64,000 nt of DNA from Theobroma cacao. Taxonomy: Eukaryota; Streptophyta; Magnoliopsida; Malvales; Malvaceae. Location of the stretch: the NCBI RefSeq assembly GCF_000208745.1, contig NC_030858.1, positions 21,392,839 through 21,456,838 of the forward strand. Reading direction: 5' to 3'. The position numbers and the translations under genes are program-made. Below are positions 1-12,589 of this stretch, piece by piece. How positions within the stretch are numbered: position 1 is the stretch's first letter; the number at the start of each line of letters is the position of its first letter. Under the pieces are notes generated by a model that made no database searches, had not been told where the DNA came from, and saw only the letters and a list, made by a program, of their open reading frames with translations.

Positions 1-1111
1 AATTAGAAGTAGACGCGATAATATGGACTAGGGGTAATTTCGTAATTTCTCTTGGTGAGCTCCTACGAGTTGGTTTTTATGATTCTATTAAGATCTAAAG
101 AGGCCTAAGGAATGAATAAATTATATTTATGATGGTAAATAAATGAAGAAGATAAAAATAATGACAATTTCCACGGTAGAGGTAAATTTGTCATTTTGCA
201 TCTCGAGTTTAAATTTTTGAGTTTTGTGAACCCGAGTACCTTTAGACTATTATGGACTTTATTTCGATGTCAAAAGAGCAAAAAGGTTGCCCAAAGGATG
301 GGAGGGAGACAAAGCCACCATGTTAAGGGCATTTTGTTAATTTCGGTGGAAATTTGGATTTACTTGAAGCATAAATATCTATGCTCCAATAGCTTCCAGC
401 AGCTTCTCCTTCTTCATCCCAACCCTTCTCTTCATTTCACGTTTTCCTCATTCTCCATGGGAGGAAAACCTTGAATCCTCCATAAATCTCTCATGAAAAG
501 TCCAAATTTCATGCTTTTGCCCACTCATTCATAGGGTTTTTCATGCTCTTCCACTTTTACACCTTAAAACCCTCAAAAAGTCTTTGTTCAACATTTTCTC
601 TCACTAGTTGAAAGTTTTAGAAAGAGAAAGAGAGACTTGCCATAGTCGCTTGGAAGCTTTTGTAAATGAATTCAACTATAAAAACCCACCAAGGTGAGAA
701 ATGAGTTAGAATTTGATTTTAAGGTGTTAGAGATGGCTAGAAATTTGATTTATGGGCTGTTATATTTTTTATAGTTATATTGTGGGTGATAGGTTCCAAC
801 ATGGCCTCACATGTCTGTTTGAAGTAATAATCGAAGTTAGAGTAGATTAAAGGTTCAACAATCCCAATGAGTGAACTTGCATTTCAAAATTGTTTTGGAA
901 AATAGAATTGTGTTTAGATGAATTATTTGCATGATTTTATCCAACTTTTCATTAAAAATGGGTGCTTGGGAACAAGCCCTTGATAAATGTTTTGATGTTG
1001 CTAAAATGTGAAAAGTGCAAAAGGATGAATCCATGTGCTCCTATATTATGTTGGTATGTATATATATATGAATATATGTTGTGCACTGATGAATAATGTT
1101 GTGTCATAATA

Positions 1112-1240
1112 TTGACTCGGCTATGTGCGAGTAGGGAGTGCGCATAAGCTGATGATGATGATGACTTGGCTATGTACGAGTAGGGAGTGCGCATAAGCCG
1201 ATGATGATAATGACCCGGCTATGATGATGAATGAAGTGGG
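1112..1240 (+). repeat. Tandem array in LTR, unit about 50 bp (5' LTR copy)
   Basis: Two full units and one partial unit of a motif of the form CCGGCTATGTGCGAGTAG followed by GGAGTGCGCATAAGCCGATGATG. The sibling LTR (8252-8325) has about one unit fewer, so the array changes length between LTR copies. Related arrays occur at the same relative place in every LTR of this family in the window. Confidence 0.8.
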
Positions 1241-1420
1241 GTGGTGTACTTGTTGAAACATATTTATATATGTATATATGATAGCAATTTTATGATTATA
1301 ATATGTTATTGTTTTGAATGTTGATAACTTGATTATTGTCAATGTGTTCACTTTGATGTGCAAATTGGTAGGGATGGATTTTGTGGCATGTGAAAACCCT
1401 TTATTGGTCATTTGCCCTGA

Positions 1421-1890
1421 ATCTCACTGCAGCGAGAATGCATTCTCGCTGCAACGAGAAACTCTCGAGTGGTGGGGGCATAAACTAGCCCTGTTTCTCA
1501 CTGCAGCGAGATTGAATCTAGCTGCAGCGAGGAAATTTTGCTGCAGCGAAAATAAATCTCGCTGTAGTGAGAAACTCTTGGGTTTTGATGTAGTGCTTTC
1601 ACTTTGATGAAGATTTTGACCCCCTTTTCGTCTGAACTGGGAAAAGTGGTAAAGATAAAAGTTGTAGCCCAACCTCTTAGCTGTCTAATAGTCTAAAAAT
1701 CAGGTCAATTTAACTTTTGTAACAGGAGATATGCTAGAAAAACTGAAACACATGCAAACTACCACTATTTCTCGCTGCAGCGAGAAACTTACTATTTTGG
1801 CCACCCGAATCTCGCTGTAGCGAGAACGAACTTCGCTGCAGCGAGAAACTTGCTGTAGCAAGAATGAACTTCGTTGCAGCGAGAAACTTG
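1421..1890 (+). repeat. Two clusters of the 16-bp palindrome TCTCGCTGCAGCGAGA (5' LTR)
   Basis: The first cluster (1421-1575) and the second (1768-1890) hold many exact or eroded copies of a perfect dyad centred on CTGCAG; 1770-1785 is an exact copy. Between them lies a conserved block (1631-1740, containing AAAGTTGTAGCCC and CCTCTTAGCT). Erosion is mostly C to T or G to A (for example GTTGTAGTGAGA), as expected after cytosine methylation. Confidence 0.8.
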
Positions 1891-2583
1891 ATGCCATGCT
1901 TGCTACCTTACTTGATTTTGACCTACTTTTCACCCATTTAACTTCATGGATTGATCACGGGTTTGTGAAACACTATTTGGGTATTAATCAAGGTTTGAAA
2001 TGAGGGGTTTTTAGTAAGAAATTAAATAAATTGCATTGTTTTTGAAACAAGTGCATCATGATTTCCAAATTCTTCATTTGATTGCTTGTTCCCTTTTTAT
2101 GTTCACTCACTGAGTTTTATACTCACATTTTTAAACTTCATGTTTTCAGATTCGAAGGCAATTGGGATCTAGATTGAGTTGCATATATATGCTCACCTTT
2201 TTGGTAGGTACTATGGCATTTCAGTAGCTGTACCTTCACCTACGGTCACTTCGTTAACGGTCAAGAGTCTTATGCTTATGAACATGTATAAGTAATGAAG
2301 ACCATAAAGATTCATGTTAAAAATTAAATATGTATATTTGATTACTGAAGCCACTGTAAGGTGGCAAATGAGTGATACTATGTTAGCATAATACAATTGT
2401 GAGTATTGGGTTACTAGAAAATGTTATTGAAATATTTTTAGTGGAGAAGTCTAATATGGGTTTGAGAAATGATGGTTTGGAATGATGATTGAGATTGCAT
2501 ACATAGGCTTGCTTAGGCTTAATGGGCTATGCCCATTGGGCCCATGCACTTGTCATGGCCCGGTAATTGGGCTGTGACAAAGG

Positions 2584-2594
2584 TGGTATCAGAG
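2584..2594 (+). other. Primer binding site, initiator tRNA-Met type
   Basis: TGGTATCAGAG starts five bases after the LTR end (TGACA at 2579). It matches the 3' end complement of plant initiator tRNA-Met for 11 bases and then diverges. Confidence 0.85.
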
Positions 2595-5500
2595 ATCTAG
2601 GTTTAGTTAAGTCCTAGGGATTCTTGTGTCAGTTAGCGGAGTTGTCGAAGTTAATATAGAGTCTTGTCTATGGTTTGTGACTACAACATAGGTCATAGGC
2701 GGGAAGCTATATGAACTCCTATTCCTAGTAACATACCCTTTTGCTATCGTCATGTAAAGGGCATAAATGGTATCATTGCTCGGGTTTGAGATGCCACTCG
2801 AGACACAAACCATTATTGAAAAGATTTTTAAGCAAATGCTCCTAATGAAAGGTTAATGTAATAACAAATTCCTCCGATTAAAGATGAAAGAAATTGGAGC
2901 TGGACTAATAGGTTCATAATGACTTATTCATTCAGTAAAGTTATAACTTGAGCCTATAATTGTCAATGAGAAGAAATTGGACGATATTGGATCATTATTC
3001 CAATCAATATAAAGAAACGTATACAATAATGGTACAAGGGGCACACTTTGATTGGAATGAATAATGATGATTGTGATTCACTTGGAGTTTATAAATTTAA
3101 GCATTGAGGTAAGAGTAAGCCAATACTTATGTGCACGGAGGTAAGTGGACTTGGTTAATCGAGCTTGTTATGCCATATATAAATGGTGTTGGGCTTCCGA
3201 AATATTTATATGAGAATATGTGTTGAATATGGGTACAACAGGTTAGAGGGAGCTGGTTTTGATTCCAATTAAGTGACTGTGAGATCCCAAGGGTTAATTT
3301 GAACTATTATGGTTTAAAATTAAAGGTATATGACTTAGCTCAAGGGTGAAAATCATTGATTATTATAATTGATGTATGGTCACAAAGTAAAAGGCTAACA
3401 AATGATCTACTTTAAGGATGAGCTTAAATTTTGCTATGCTTAGTGTGGAGCCAAAGGATTAAAGGACTAGATGTAGATTTAGCAGTTTGAAATTAAATGA
3501 CAAATTTAGTCTAAGTGCCATATGGAGTTCTATATAAAGATCGATATATGAATTGCTTTAAAGGTCAATTTAAAAATATGATTGGTTCAATATGCAACCT
3601 ATGATGTAAATGATTAGTCTTGAATGTGACTTTTTCAAAGGTAAGGGACTTAAAACATGTGGATTTTCAAATATGCTTTAAAAGGAAGCTTTTGCATCTT
3701 AAGTTTAAGAAATTTTGATCTTATGACTACAAAAGTAAGATACAAAAATTTAGTGAATTGTCTATCTTATGGATGTAATTGGTTAAGAATTGATGAGTAA
3801 AGTCAATATCTTAACACTAAGTGGTGTACAATTTGATACATGTGTACCTAAGAGTAAATTTGGAGATCATTGCTTAATTAATTTGCACTGAATGTTGTGG
3901 TAAAGGTATATGAATGTTGGTAGTGAAGTATGTCCAAAGTGAGATATGTGGAGACTAATGTTCTGGTCACAAACTTGTGATAAAAAGCTAGTTTTGCAGA
4001 TTGTGGTTTTTATGACCATTAAAATATATGGAGGTTACCAATATGTAAGCATACACTCGAAGTAGTATATCTTGTGATTTGCATTCATTGTATGGAAGGA
4101 GATATTCCATAAAAGGATTTGGCCTAATTAGTGATTACATGCCTATAGGCTTGGCATGAGATTGAGAATGCCCTGGCATAAATGTGGAATATATTGTGAA
4201 AGGTTGAAAAGCCACATATACCTTAACAAGGTCAATAACATGAATGAAGGGGAAATATGAATGTTGATATGCTGAGCATAAAGAGCTTAAGGATAATTAA
4301 TGCAATTATACTAAGTTAGATGGTATAATCTGAACTAAGAACACGAACACCTTGGGAGATTTTAAAATAATGTCTAGTGGGGTCGGTGAGCTAAAGTGTT
4401 ATCGAGCATATAATGAACGATTAAAGTTAAGAGTGGCTTTAACAATAAGCCTTTGATTGATTAAGTTCTCAATGGAACCTTATTAAAGGAAGTGTTTAAG
4501 TGTTTTAGAAGTGTTTGAAAAAGCATAAGAGAATAGATTAGCTTGACTTGGTATAAGAGGTCGAAATTTGGATGGCCATGAGTGGCTTATGAGTAACCCA
4601 ACAATGTATAGGTAAATGTGCAAGGGAGCTATGATTGATAGATAAGGGTAGAACTTTAATGATGAGACTGTGTTCACTGCTTTAGGCATTGAACAGTAAA
4701 TTAAGAACATGTATCGACCTAGTGAACATCCTGGTAAGATAAATTCGAGAGATTTTTCACAATGAGAAAATATTAAAGCTTGAGGAGCTAATAGTTTTAT
4801 AGCGATGTTGATGCTTGTGACTGATATGTCACGTAGTACCAAGGTACGCTGCAAGTCTAAGAATGCTTGGGAATGTTGGTTTGAGGTAATGACTACTTTG
4901 CCATTACGTAGACCCGATAATGATACGATCTTGATATGCTTGTGGAGGCATAGCATACAATAGTAAAAAAAAAAAAAGTACTTCTCTCACATGTTTCATT
5001 TCATTTTGAGTAGTTATCAAGATAGAGTACCAGATAAAGGTAAGTGAAGATTGAACTGTGCTTTAAATGCTTAGTGAATAATGGCAATATGCTTTAGTTA
5101 ATCGATATTACCCTTGGTGAGGGAATAAAAGTACACAATTGGATTCATAGAGATCTACTTGAGAAAAGATATGATGATTTGAGAATTCAAGTACTCATAT
5201 ACGAATAAAAATTTGGTAATGAGACATGACCTAGAGATGGAATACTACAATATGAATTTTGACTAAGAAAATCGACTTACAAAACACATGGTGTTTGGAG
5301 ATGGTGCCAATTAGTGGTTGACTTTTGTATGAGAATTGAATATTGAAATCAGCTTTATGTATTCACCACAAATGATGAGCATGATCTAACCAACCAAGAG
5401 AAAAAATGATTCTAAACTTGATTGTTGGTTATTTTGGTTTTACAGATGGCTTATTGAGCTTGATATGCCTAAGGCTATTCGAAGTTAAAATTTTTGGAAA

Positions 5501-7013
5501 TATATATGCATGGATATATATGTTGCATATTGGTCTAAAAGCTCATGCGGAGTTAGTTATAATTTGATTCGATGATGATTTTCTATCAATGGTTATAGTG
5601 CTAGACAATGATTAAGATAATTTATCGCTGATTTGGGCAGTGAACAAGTGGATTATAATGCTGTTAGCTTAAAAGTAAGTGTTTATACTTTTGGTATGAG
5701 TTCATCAAATTCTATTATATTGTGATAAAACTTGGTGTTTTGATATAGTTTGAGAGGCTTGGCATATGAACTAGCTTAACTGTGAGCCAGAAATTGTTAG
5801 GTTATTATAAAGTACACAAATAGAGAAGTATGACATAAATTTAATATCCTAAGGGACAATGGAAAATGATGTATCAGTTTTGGTATAGCTTCAATATATA
5901 TAGTTTGATATATAAAGATACGGGGAAAAGTTAATAGCTTATGCGTAAAGGCATGCATTTGAATTAGTATAATTAAAAGTGTAAAATCTACCTTGATTGG
6001 TATAAAGCTCATGATTCAAAATGAATGATTATGGATTTAATTTTCTAAGGTAAAAAGGACAAAAGAAGTTAATATCAGAAAAGTCTTAATAGATAATTCT
6101 TAAATTTTAAAGTGGACATAAGGAGAGATAAATGTTTAATTTGATCTTCAGATTGATGAACTAATGAGGCCATGAGATATGATGTTTGGAGTAAAATTGA
6201 GAAATATCAAGTTAGAATGTTGTGGGTGATTGATGACGAGTAAATTAGCTATGACATCTAAAATGTAGAAATGATTAGTAATCAAAATGAGACTTGGGAA
6301 GGAACTTTAAAGGGAAAATTTTGAGCAACTTTAATCTTGAGAGGTTGAGTTATTGATTAAGAGATTGGTTAAAATTATAAGGGGGTATGTGGAATGTCAT
6401 TATTTATTGAAATGCCTTGTGGTATAAGTTGAGATTTATCTAGTGAGCACTGGATCGTGAAAGTATTGGAGTTTGTTTTTGGGAATATGGTTACTAATGG
6501 TTACCGAATTTGAATCATTCGTGATGTTAAATATATATGAATAAATAAAGAGCATTTGATCTTTATGTATTGTGAAATGCTTAAATGTAATTTATATGGG
6601 AGAATGAAAAATGAAATAGAGATTGGTTGACAAATTAGACCCATAGTCAATGGTGGAATAGATGCTTGAATATTGGAAGGTTTGATAAAGGAGCAAGGTA
6701 GAGGAGTTGCGGATGGTTAAGTAAACATGCATAATTGATGATTTAAGGATGATTTGATTGAGGTGTGACCAAAATTAATAGCTTATTTGAATTCTCTTCA
6801 TAAGATGAAGGATGATATTGTTTTGATCCAACAAGAGTAGTGCACATAACTATATACTATGACATTGTCGAGATTTTCTATAAGATTGGAAGTCGATATG
6901 ATGCATAAACTAAGATTCTATGTTAAGAATGCCTGACGAAAGTGATGTCTCAGAACTTTAGAACTTTGATTATTCACCCTACGCCGATTTGAATTCGAGG
7001 ACGAATTCATTTT

Positions 7014-7025
7014 AAGTGGGGGAGA
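7014..7025 (+). other. Polypurine tract of the LARD-like element
   Basis: AAGTGGGGGAGA directly precedes the 3' LTR start (TGTAGTACCC at 7027). It is the expected primer for plus-strand DNA synthesis. Confidence 0.88.
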
Positions 7026-7026
7026 T

Positions 7027-9630
7027 TGTAGTACCCTGTATTTTTTATACGATAGCTAATAAAGTTTACGGATGCCAATTAAGGTTGATTACTGAGTTAA
7101 AAGGGTAATTCAAAAGTGAATATGTGAAATCTCGATCTCCATAGGCACATAACTAGAAGTAGACGCAATAATGTGGACCAGGGGTAATTTCGTAGTTTCT
7201 CTTGGTGAGCTCCTACGAGTGGGTTTTTTTGATGCTATTAAGATCTAAATAGGCCTAAGGAATGAATAAATGATGTTTATGATGGTAAATAAATGAAGAA
7301 GATAAAAATAATGATAATTTCCACGAAAGGGGCAAAATGGTTATTTTGCATCTCGGGTCTAAATTTTTGAGTTTTGTGAACCCGAGTACCTTTAGACTAT
7401 TATGGACTTTGTTTCGGTGTCAAAAGAGCAAAAAGGTTGCCAAAGGATGTGAGGGAGACAAAGCCACCATGTTAAGGGTATTTTGGCAATTTTGGTGGAA
7501 ATTTGGATTTACTTGAAGCATAAATATCTATGCTCCAACAGCTGCTCCTTCTTCATCCTAGCCCTTCTCTTCATTTCATGTTTTCCTCATTCTCCGTGGG
7601 AGGAAAACCTTGAATCCTCCATAAATCTCTCATGGAAAGTCTAAATTTCATTCTTTTGCCCACTCCTTCATAGGGTTTTTCATGCTCTTCCACTTTTACA
7701 CCTTAAAACCCTCAAAAAGTCTTTGTTCATCACTTTTTCTCACTAGTTGAAAGTTTTAGAGAGAGAAAGAGAGACTTGCCATAGTAGATTGGAAGCTTTT
7801 GTAAAGGAATTCAACTACAAAAAACCCACCAAGTTGAGAAATGAGTTAGAATTTGATTTTAAGGTGTTAGAGATGGCTATAAATTTGATTTATGGGCTGT
7901 TATATTTTTGATAGTTTTATTGCGGGTGGTAGGTTCCAACAAGGCATCACATGTCTGTTTGAAGTAATAATCGAAGTTAGAGTCGATTAGAGGTTCAACA
8001 ATTCCGGTGAGTGAACTTGCATTTCAAAATTGTTTTGGAAAATAGAATTGTGTTGAGATGAATTATTTGCATGATTTTATCCAACTTATGATTAAAAATG
8101 GGTGCTTGGAAACAAGCCTTTGATAAATGTTTTAATGTTGCTAAAATGTGAAAAGTGTAAAAGGATGAATCCATGTGCTCTTATATTATGTTGGTATGTA
8201 TATATATATGAATATATGTTGTGCATTGATGAATAATGTTGTGTGATAATATTGACCCGGCTATGTGCGAGTAAGAAGTGCGCATAAACCGATGATGATG
8301 ATGACCCGGCTATGATGATGAATGAAGTGGGGTGGTGTACTTGTTGAAATATGTTTATATATGTATATGTGATAGCAAGTTTATGATTGTAATATGTTAT
8401 TGTTTTGAATGTTGATAACTTGATTATTGTCAATGTGTTCACTTTGATGTGCAATTTGGTAGGGATGGATTTTGTGGCATGTGAAAACCCCTTATTGGTC
8501 ATTTACCCTGAATCTCTCTGTAGTGAGAATGCATTCTCGCTGCAGCTAGAAACTCTCGGGTGGTGGGGGCATAAACCAGCCCTGTTTCTTGCTACAATGA
8601 GATTCAGCGAGGAAATTTCGCTGTAGCGAAAATAAATCTCGCTGCAGCGAGAAACTCTCGGGTTCTAATGCAGTGCCTTCACTTTGATGAAGATTTTGAG
8701 CCTCTTTCCATCTGAACTGGGAAAAGTGGTAAAGATAAAAGTTGTAGCCCTGCCTCTTAGCTTTCTAATAGTCCAAAAATCAGGTCAATTAAACTTCTGT
8801 AACAGGAGCTATGCTAGAAAAACTAAAACACATGTAAACTGTCACTATTTCTCGTTGTAGTGAGAAACTTATTGTTTTGGCTGCCCGAATCTCGCTGCAA
8901 CGACAATGAACCTCACTACAACGAGAAACTTGCTGCCATGCTTGCTGCCTTGCTTGATTTTGATCTACGTTTCACTCATTTAACTTTATGGATTGATCAT
9001 GGGTTTGTGCAACACTATGAGGGTATTAATCAAGGTTTGAAATGAGGGGTTTTTAGTAAAAAGTTAAATCAATTGCATTGTTTTTGAAACAAGTGCATCA
9101 TGATTTCCAAATTCTTCCTATTAATTGCTTGTTCCCTTCTTATGTTCACTCACTGAGTTTTTATAACTCAATGTTTTTTAAACTTCATGTTTTCCAGATT
9201 CGAAGGCAGTTGGGATTTAGATTGAGTTACACACAGATGCTCGCCTTCTTGATAGGTACTATTGCATCTCAGTAGCTGTACCTTCACCCACGGTCACTTT
9301 GCTGACGGTTAAGAGTCTTATGCTTGTGAACATGTATAAGTAATGAAGACCACTAAGATTCATGTTAAAAAAATCAAATATGTATATTTTGATTATTGAT
9401 GCCACTATAAGGTGGAAAATGAGTGATACTATGTTAGCATAATACAATTGTGAGTATTGGGTTACTATAAAATGTTATTGAAATATTTTTAGTTGAGAAT
9501 TACAATATGTGGTTTAGAAATGATGGTTTGGAATGATGATCGAGATTGCATACATAGGCTTGCTTAGGCTTAGTGGGCTATGCCCATTGGGCCCATGCAC
9601 CGATCATGGCCCGGTAATTGGGTTGTGACA
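7027..9630 (+). repeat. 3' LTR of the LARD-like element, 2604 bp
   Basis: It starts TGTAGTACCCTG and ends GGGTTGTGACA, so it keeps canonical TG...CA ends. From 7151 on it matches 1-2579 with scattered substitutions and a few indels, which points to an insertion that is old but still clear. It holds a CATAAATATC box near 7523, a short array at 8252-8325 and palindrome clusters at 8511-8660 (exact copy at 8637-8652) and 8848-8935. Confidence 0.9.
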
Positions 9631-10490
9631 TTGGGTTTCTAGGATTAGATTTTTATTTTCTGGTTTATTAGTTGAAGTTTAGAGGGGAGAAGTTTAGGGA
9701 GCTATTGTCGTCGGTTTAAGGGAGAAAGAGAGGGTTGAACGATGCCGGTAGAAAGGAGAGAGGGAGAAAGGTTTCAGCGTCGGTAAAGGAGAGAGTTTTT
9801 TGGCTTAAGTGCGCCATCGATATGAGAAAAAGGGAGGATTTCGGTTACTGCTGGTTAGGTAGAAAGGCTAAGGAGTGAGCTTTTGAGTGAGGAAAGAGAG
9901 CTAGTGAAAGAGTAGAGTAAAAAAGAGCTAGAGAGAAAGGGTGAACGGTAAAAGAAAGAAGAAAAAAGAGGGAAAGAAAGAAGAGAAAAAGAAGAAAATG
10001 GCTCTAAATGGCACCGTATTAGTTGGAGAAGGAAAGGCTTATCTTTTTCCCTCCCACAGTACAATCGGTAGAGGAAGCATGGTGAGTTGAGGACACGGGC
10101 TTGGGTGCTGCAAAATAGATCAATCATTTTGGGTTAGTATTTAAGCCCAAACAAGGTAAAATCCTTTCCCTTATTTGTTATATGGACTTGTTGGTTGGCC
10201 CAGTATTGTGTTGAGGAGCATTGTAGGTATAAGATAATTAAGAAAGAAAGTTAAAAGTTTTATCATGATTAAAAATATGGAAAATTACAAATAGGCAATA
10301 AATAAATGTTTGTTTTCAGATAAGTAAATAAGTATGTGAATAATTGTAACTGGTTTAGGTAAAAAGTTGTAAAAAAAATAATAAAAAAATAAAAACAACA
10401 AGTATAGATGGATGAAAAATATAATGAATAATAAAATATTTAGTTTTAAGAAGGGATTGGTTAAGTAAAATAGATTAAAATATATTTTCT
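9631..10490 (+). repeat. Truncated LTR fragment related to the 12007-15144 LTR
   Basis: GA-rich sequence followed by TTGGGTTAGTATTTAAGC and GGTAAAA, which match 13280-13310 inside the solo LTR at 12007-15144, with continuing weaker similarity to about 10480. It has neither LTR terminus. The left side is cut by the LARD-like insertion and the right side merges into CACTA sequence near 10490; the right boundary is approximate. Confidence 0.55.
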
Positions 10491-10503
10491 CATAAGAAAA
10501 TAT

Positions 10504-10590
10504 ATGCTTGAAGATGACTATTATGAAAGTTTTAGTGATGATAGTGATAATAATGAAGAACATGAGTTTGCTTGTTCTGAAAGTGATTGA
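10504..10590 (+). pseudogene. Short acidic ORF, possible C-terminal tail of a lost CACTA transposase
   Basis: A 28-codon frame starting MLEDDYYESFSDDSD and ending EFACSESD. It is rich in Asp, Glu and Ser and lies just upstream of the second CACTA gene, where the end of a TNP2-type transposase would be expected. Only position and composition support this. It may be chance. Confidence 0.25.
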
Positions 10591-12589
10591 TGATGGTAGG
10601 CATATATGATATTGGTTTTATATTTTTTGTTACATAGTTGTTTAACTTTAATTTTATAATATTAAAAGATCTTGACATTGTATAAAATTATAATGAAAGG
10701 TTTATATTTATAAATGTTGAAATTAATACTATATAATTGCAGCTTTGATTGTACAAATGAATGATCATACTTGTCATTGTTGTAAATTGATGATTTTTAT
10801 ACTTTGCTTCTATTTTATTGAAAATAATTTGTGTCTGAATTTTAACAAAAACATATTGCAAGAACGATTGTTAAAGGGAACCATTCAAAATCAAGACCTG
10901 GATCAACAAATGTCTCTAGAAGTATGTGCTTGCCTATAAATGCTAGTGCCTTTGCTGATCTATCCATTCAACGATAGATGTAGAAGGAGTATAGTGATGT
11001 GTCCTCTAAGACACATTCTTTGTTGGGTGCATCTGCAGAGCAAGTAGAAAATGAGACATCTACTCAAGATTCTTGTAGATCCCCATCTATTGATTTAGGT
11101 GCAAGTGTAGATGACACATCCTTAAGGTCAAGGGGTACGGGGCTTAGTGTAGGATTACAGACTCTTGTAGATCCATCCGACAAATTGCGTATAACTCCTA
11201 TTGAGGAAAGGTATGTTATCTTGTTATATTTGTTATATTTGTTAATGAAATTGTTATATTTGTTATAAATTTTAATACATAAAAATTTTCTTTTAAATTC
11301 TACAAGTACTTTTTTCGAGTGAGAGGTCACAGCTACAATAACAAGGAACATAAAAAATCACTTTAATGGTCCATGGTCGACATGGAGGAAAGTCCCTAAT
11401 GATATAAAGGAGTTAATGTTTCAAAAATTTTAGGTAGTATGTTTGTTATTCAATTAAATTATAACTTTTTGTTTTCAATTAATTTGTATCAATTTTTCTA
11501 ATTACACTATTATTTTGCTGTAGGAAAAATGTGTTTGGTCTACAAATCAAGATGTTTTGGTTCGACGAATATGGGATAAAATTTGTTTTGATCGGTTAAA
11601 AGAAATGCTTTCTGAAGAAAGGAATAAAGTAATGATAGAAGCCAAAACAAACAACATTAGGGATTGCAAAGGCATGTCAAGGGAATGGATCACAAATGAA
11701 ATCTGGGATGCCCTTATCGATACAGCATGGGGTATAGAAGAATGGCAAAACAAATCGAGAAAAGCAAGGCAAAATCGTTTAACGCCAAAAGAAAGAAGCA
11801 TTCCAAAGCACATTGGCGGTTCAATTTCATTTATGGTTCATGCAAAAAGGATGGTCTGAATTAATCTTACTTCACATTTATATGTATGGTTTTGTTTCAA
11901 ACTAAATTAAAATTGTATGTTTAGTAATTTGACATTGGTTTTCCCTTACATGTTATTTATATATATCGATTATGATTGAGTATATATAGTTGTAAGTAAA
12001 TGCAGGTGTAATACCCCTTACTTTGATATGGTGACTAATAAAGCCTATCGAATGCCAATTGAGGCATAATAAGATAATTTGGGTACCAAGGAGACAAGCG
12101 AAGACAAGTGAAAAATTTTGGAATAAAATAATATTAAAATATTAATATTTAATAGAATGTCCAAATTAGTCATGAAAAAGGATCATATGGTCGATCCAAG
12201 TGGGGGATAAGAAGTACGAATGAATTTTGGAGATAAATGACATAAGTGAGACCCACGTGTTTTTGTTAAGTCGAGCCAGCACGGGTAAGTAAATATTTAA
12301 ATATTATGGTGATACCGCGTTGTAGTGCAATTTTGATATTTTGGTGGTATACGTGCAGAGGAAGAAAGATAGATGAAAATTTTGAATTTTTAAACGTGTC
12401 GGAAGGATCGAATTTTAAAATATTAAAGTTGAAGGATTATGTAGTAAAATTAAATGGGTGGAATAAAATAAACAATAGTAAAAAAAAAAGACAAACATGG
12501 GTAGCCGCCCATATGGTCTATTAAAGAGTTAATAAATAATTTTTTTATGGTGGTAGGGGTCGGCCAAATTGGTAAGTAAAATGAGATAA

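Larger units (their letters stand above)
1..2579 (+). repeat. 5' LTR of the LARD-like element (partial)
   Basis: It aligns base by base with 7151-9630 and ends in GGGCTGTGACA at 2579. It carries the features common to this LTR family: a CATAAATATC box near 370 that may be the promoter, a tandem array at 1112-1240, two clusters of the TCTCGCTGCAGCGAGA palindrome (1421-1575 and 1768-1890) and the terminal GGGCCCATGCACT...TGACA block. It is about 100 bases longer than the matching part of the 3' LTR, mainly from an extra array unit and extra palindrome copies. Small ORFs on either strand here are chance frames. Confidence 0.88.
2580..7026 (+). other. Interior of the LARD-like element, no recognisable coding
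   Basis: About 4.4 kb of AT-rich sequence with stops in all frames. The longest frame is an antisense run of 157 codons at 4483-4956 that I do not recognise. I see no zinc knuckle, DSG protease, integrase or YxDD motif. The first bases hold the primer site and the last hold the purine tract. Confidence 0.7.
1..9630 (+). mobile_element. LARD-like gypsy-type LTR retrotransposon, non-coding, left end cut by the window
   Basis: Two long direct repeats flank a 4.4 kb interior. Window base 1 aligns with base 7151 of the right repeat, so about 124 bases of the left LTR lie outside the window. A primer site (TGGTATCAGAG) follows the left LTR and a purine tract (AAGTGGGGGAGA) precedes the right one, which fixes the + orientation. 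The interior holds no gag or pol ORF. LTRs above 2.4 kb with a non-coding interior fit a large retrotransposon derivative (LARD) that depends on a partner for enzymes. The GAATTCGAGGACGAATTC stretch just before the purine tract resembles Tekay/Del-type Ty3/gypsy elements; that assignment is inference. The target duplication cannot be tested because the left end is missing; the right-hand candidate is TTGGG at 9631-9635. Confidence 0.85.

Noticed and set aside
4483..4956. 157-codon antisense frame in the LARD interior
   Set aside because: No recognisable motif, no promoter or partner gene, and it lies in decayed sequence. Most likely a chance frame.
8092..8502. 136-codon antisense frame with His/Thr/Tyr-rich peptides
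   Set aside because: It lies across an LTR tandem array. Similar frames appear wherever the array occurs (1121-1411, 13791-14306, 23715-24053, 56967-57416), so array composition explains it.
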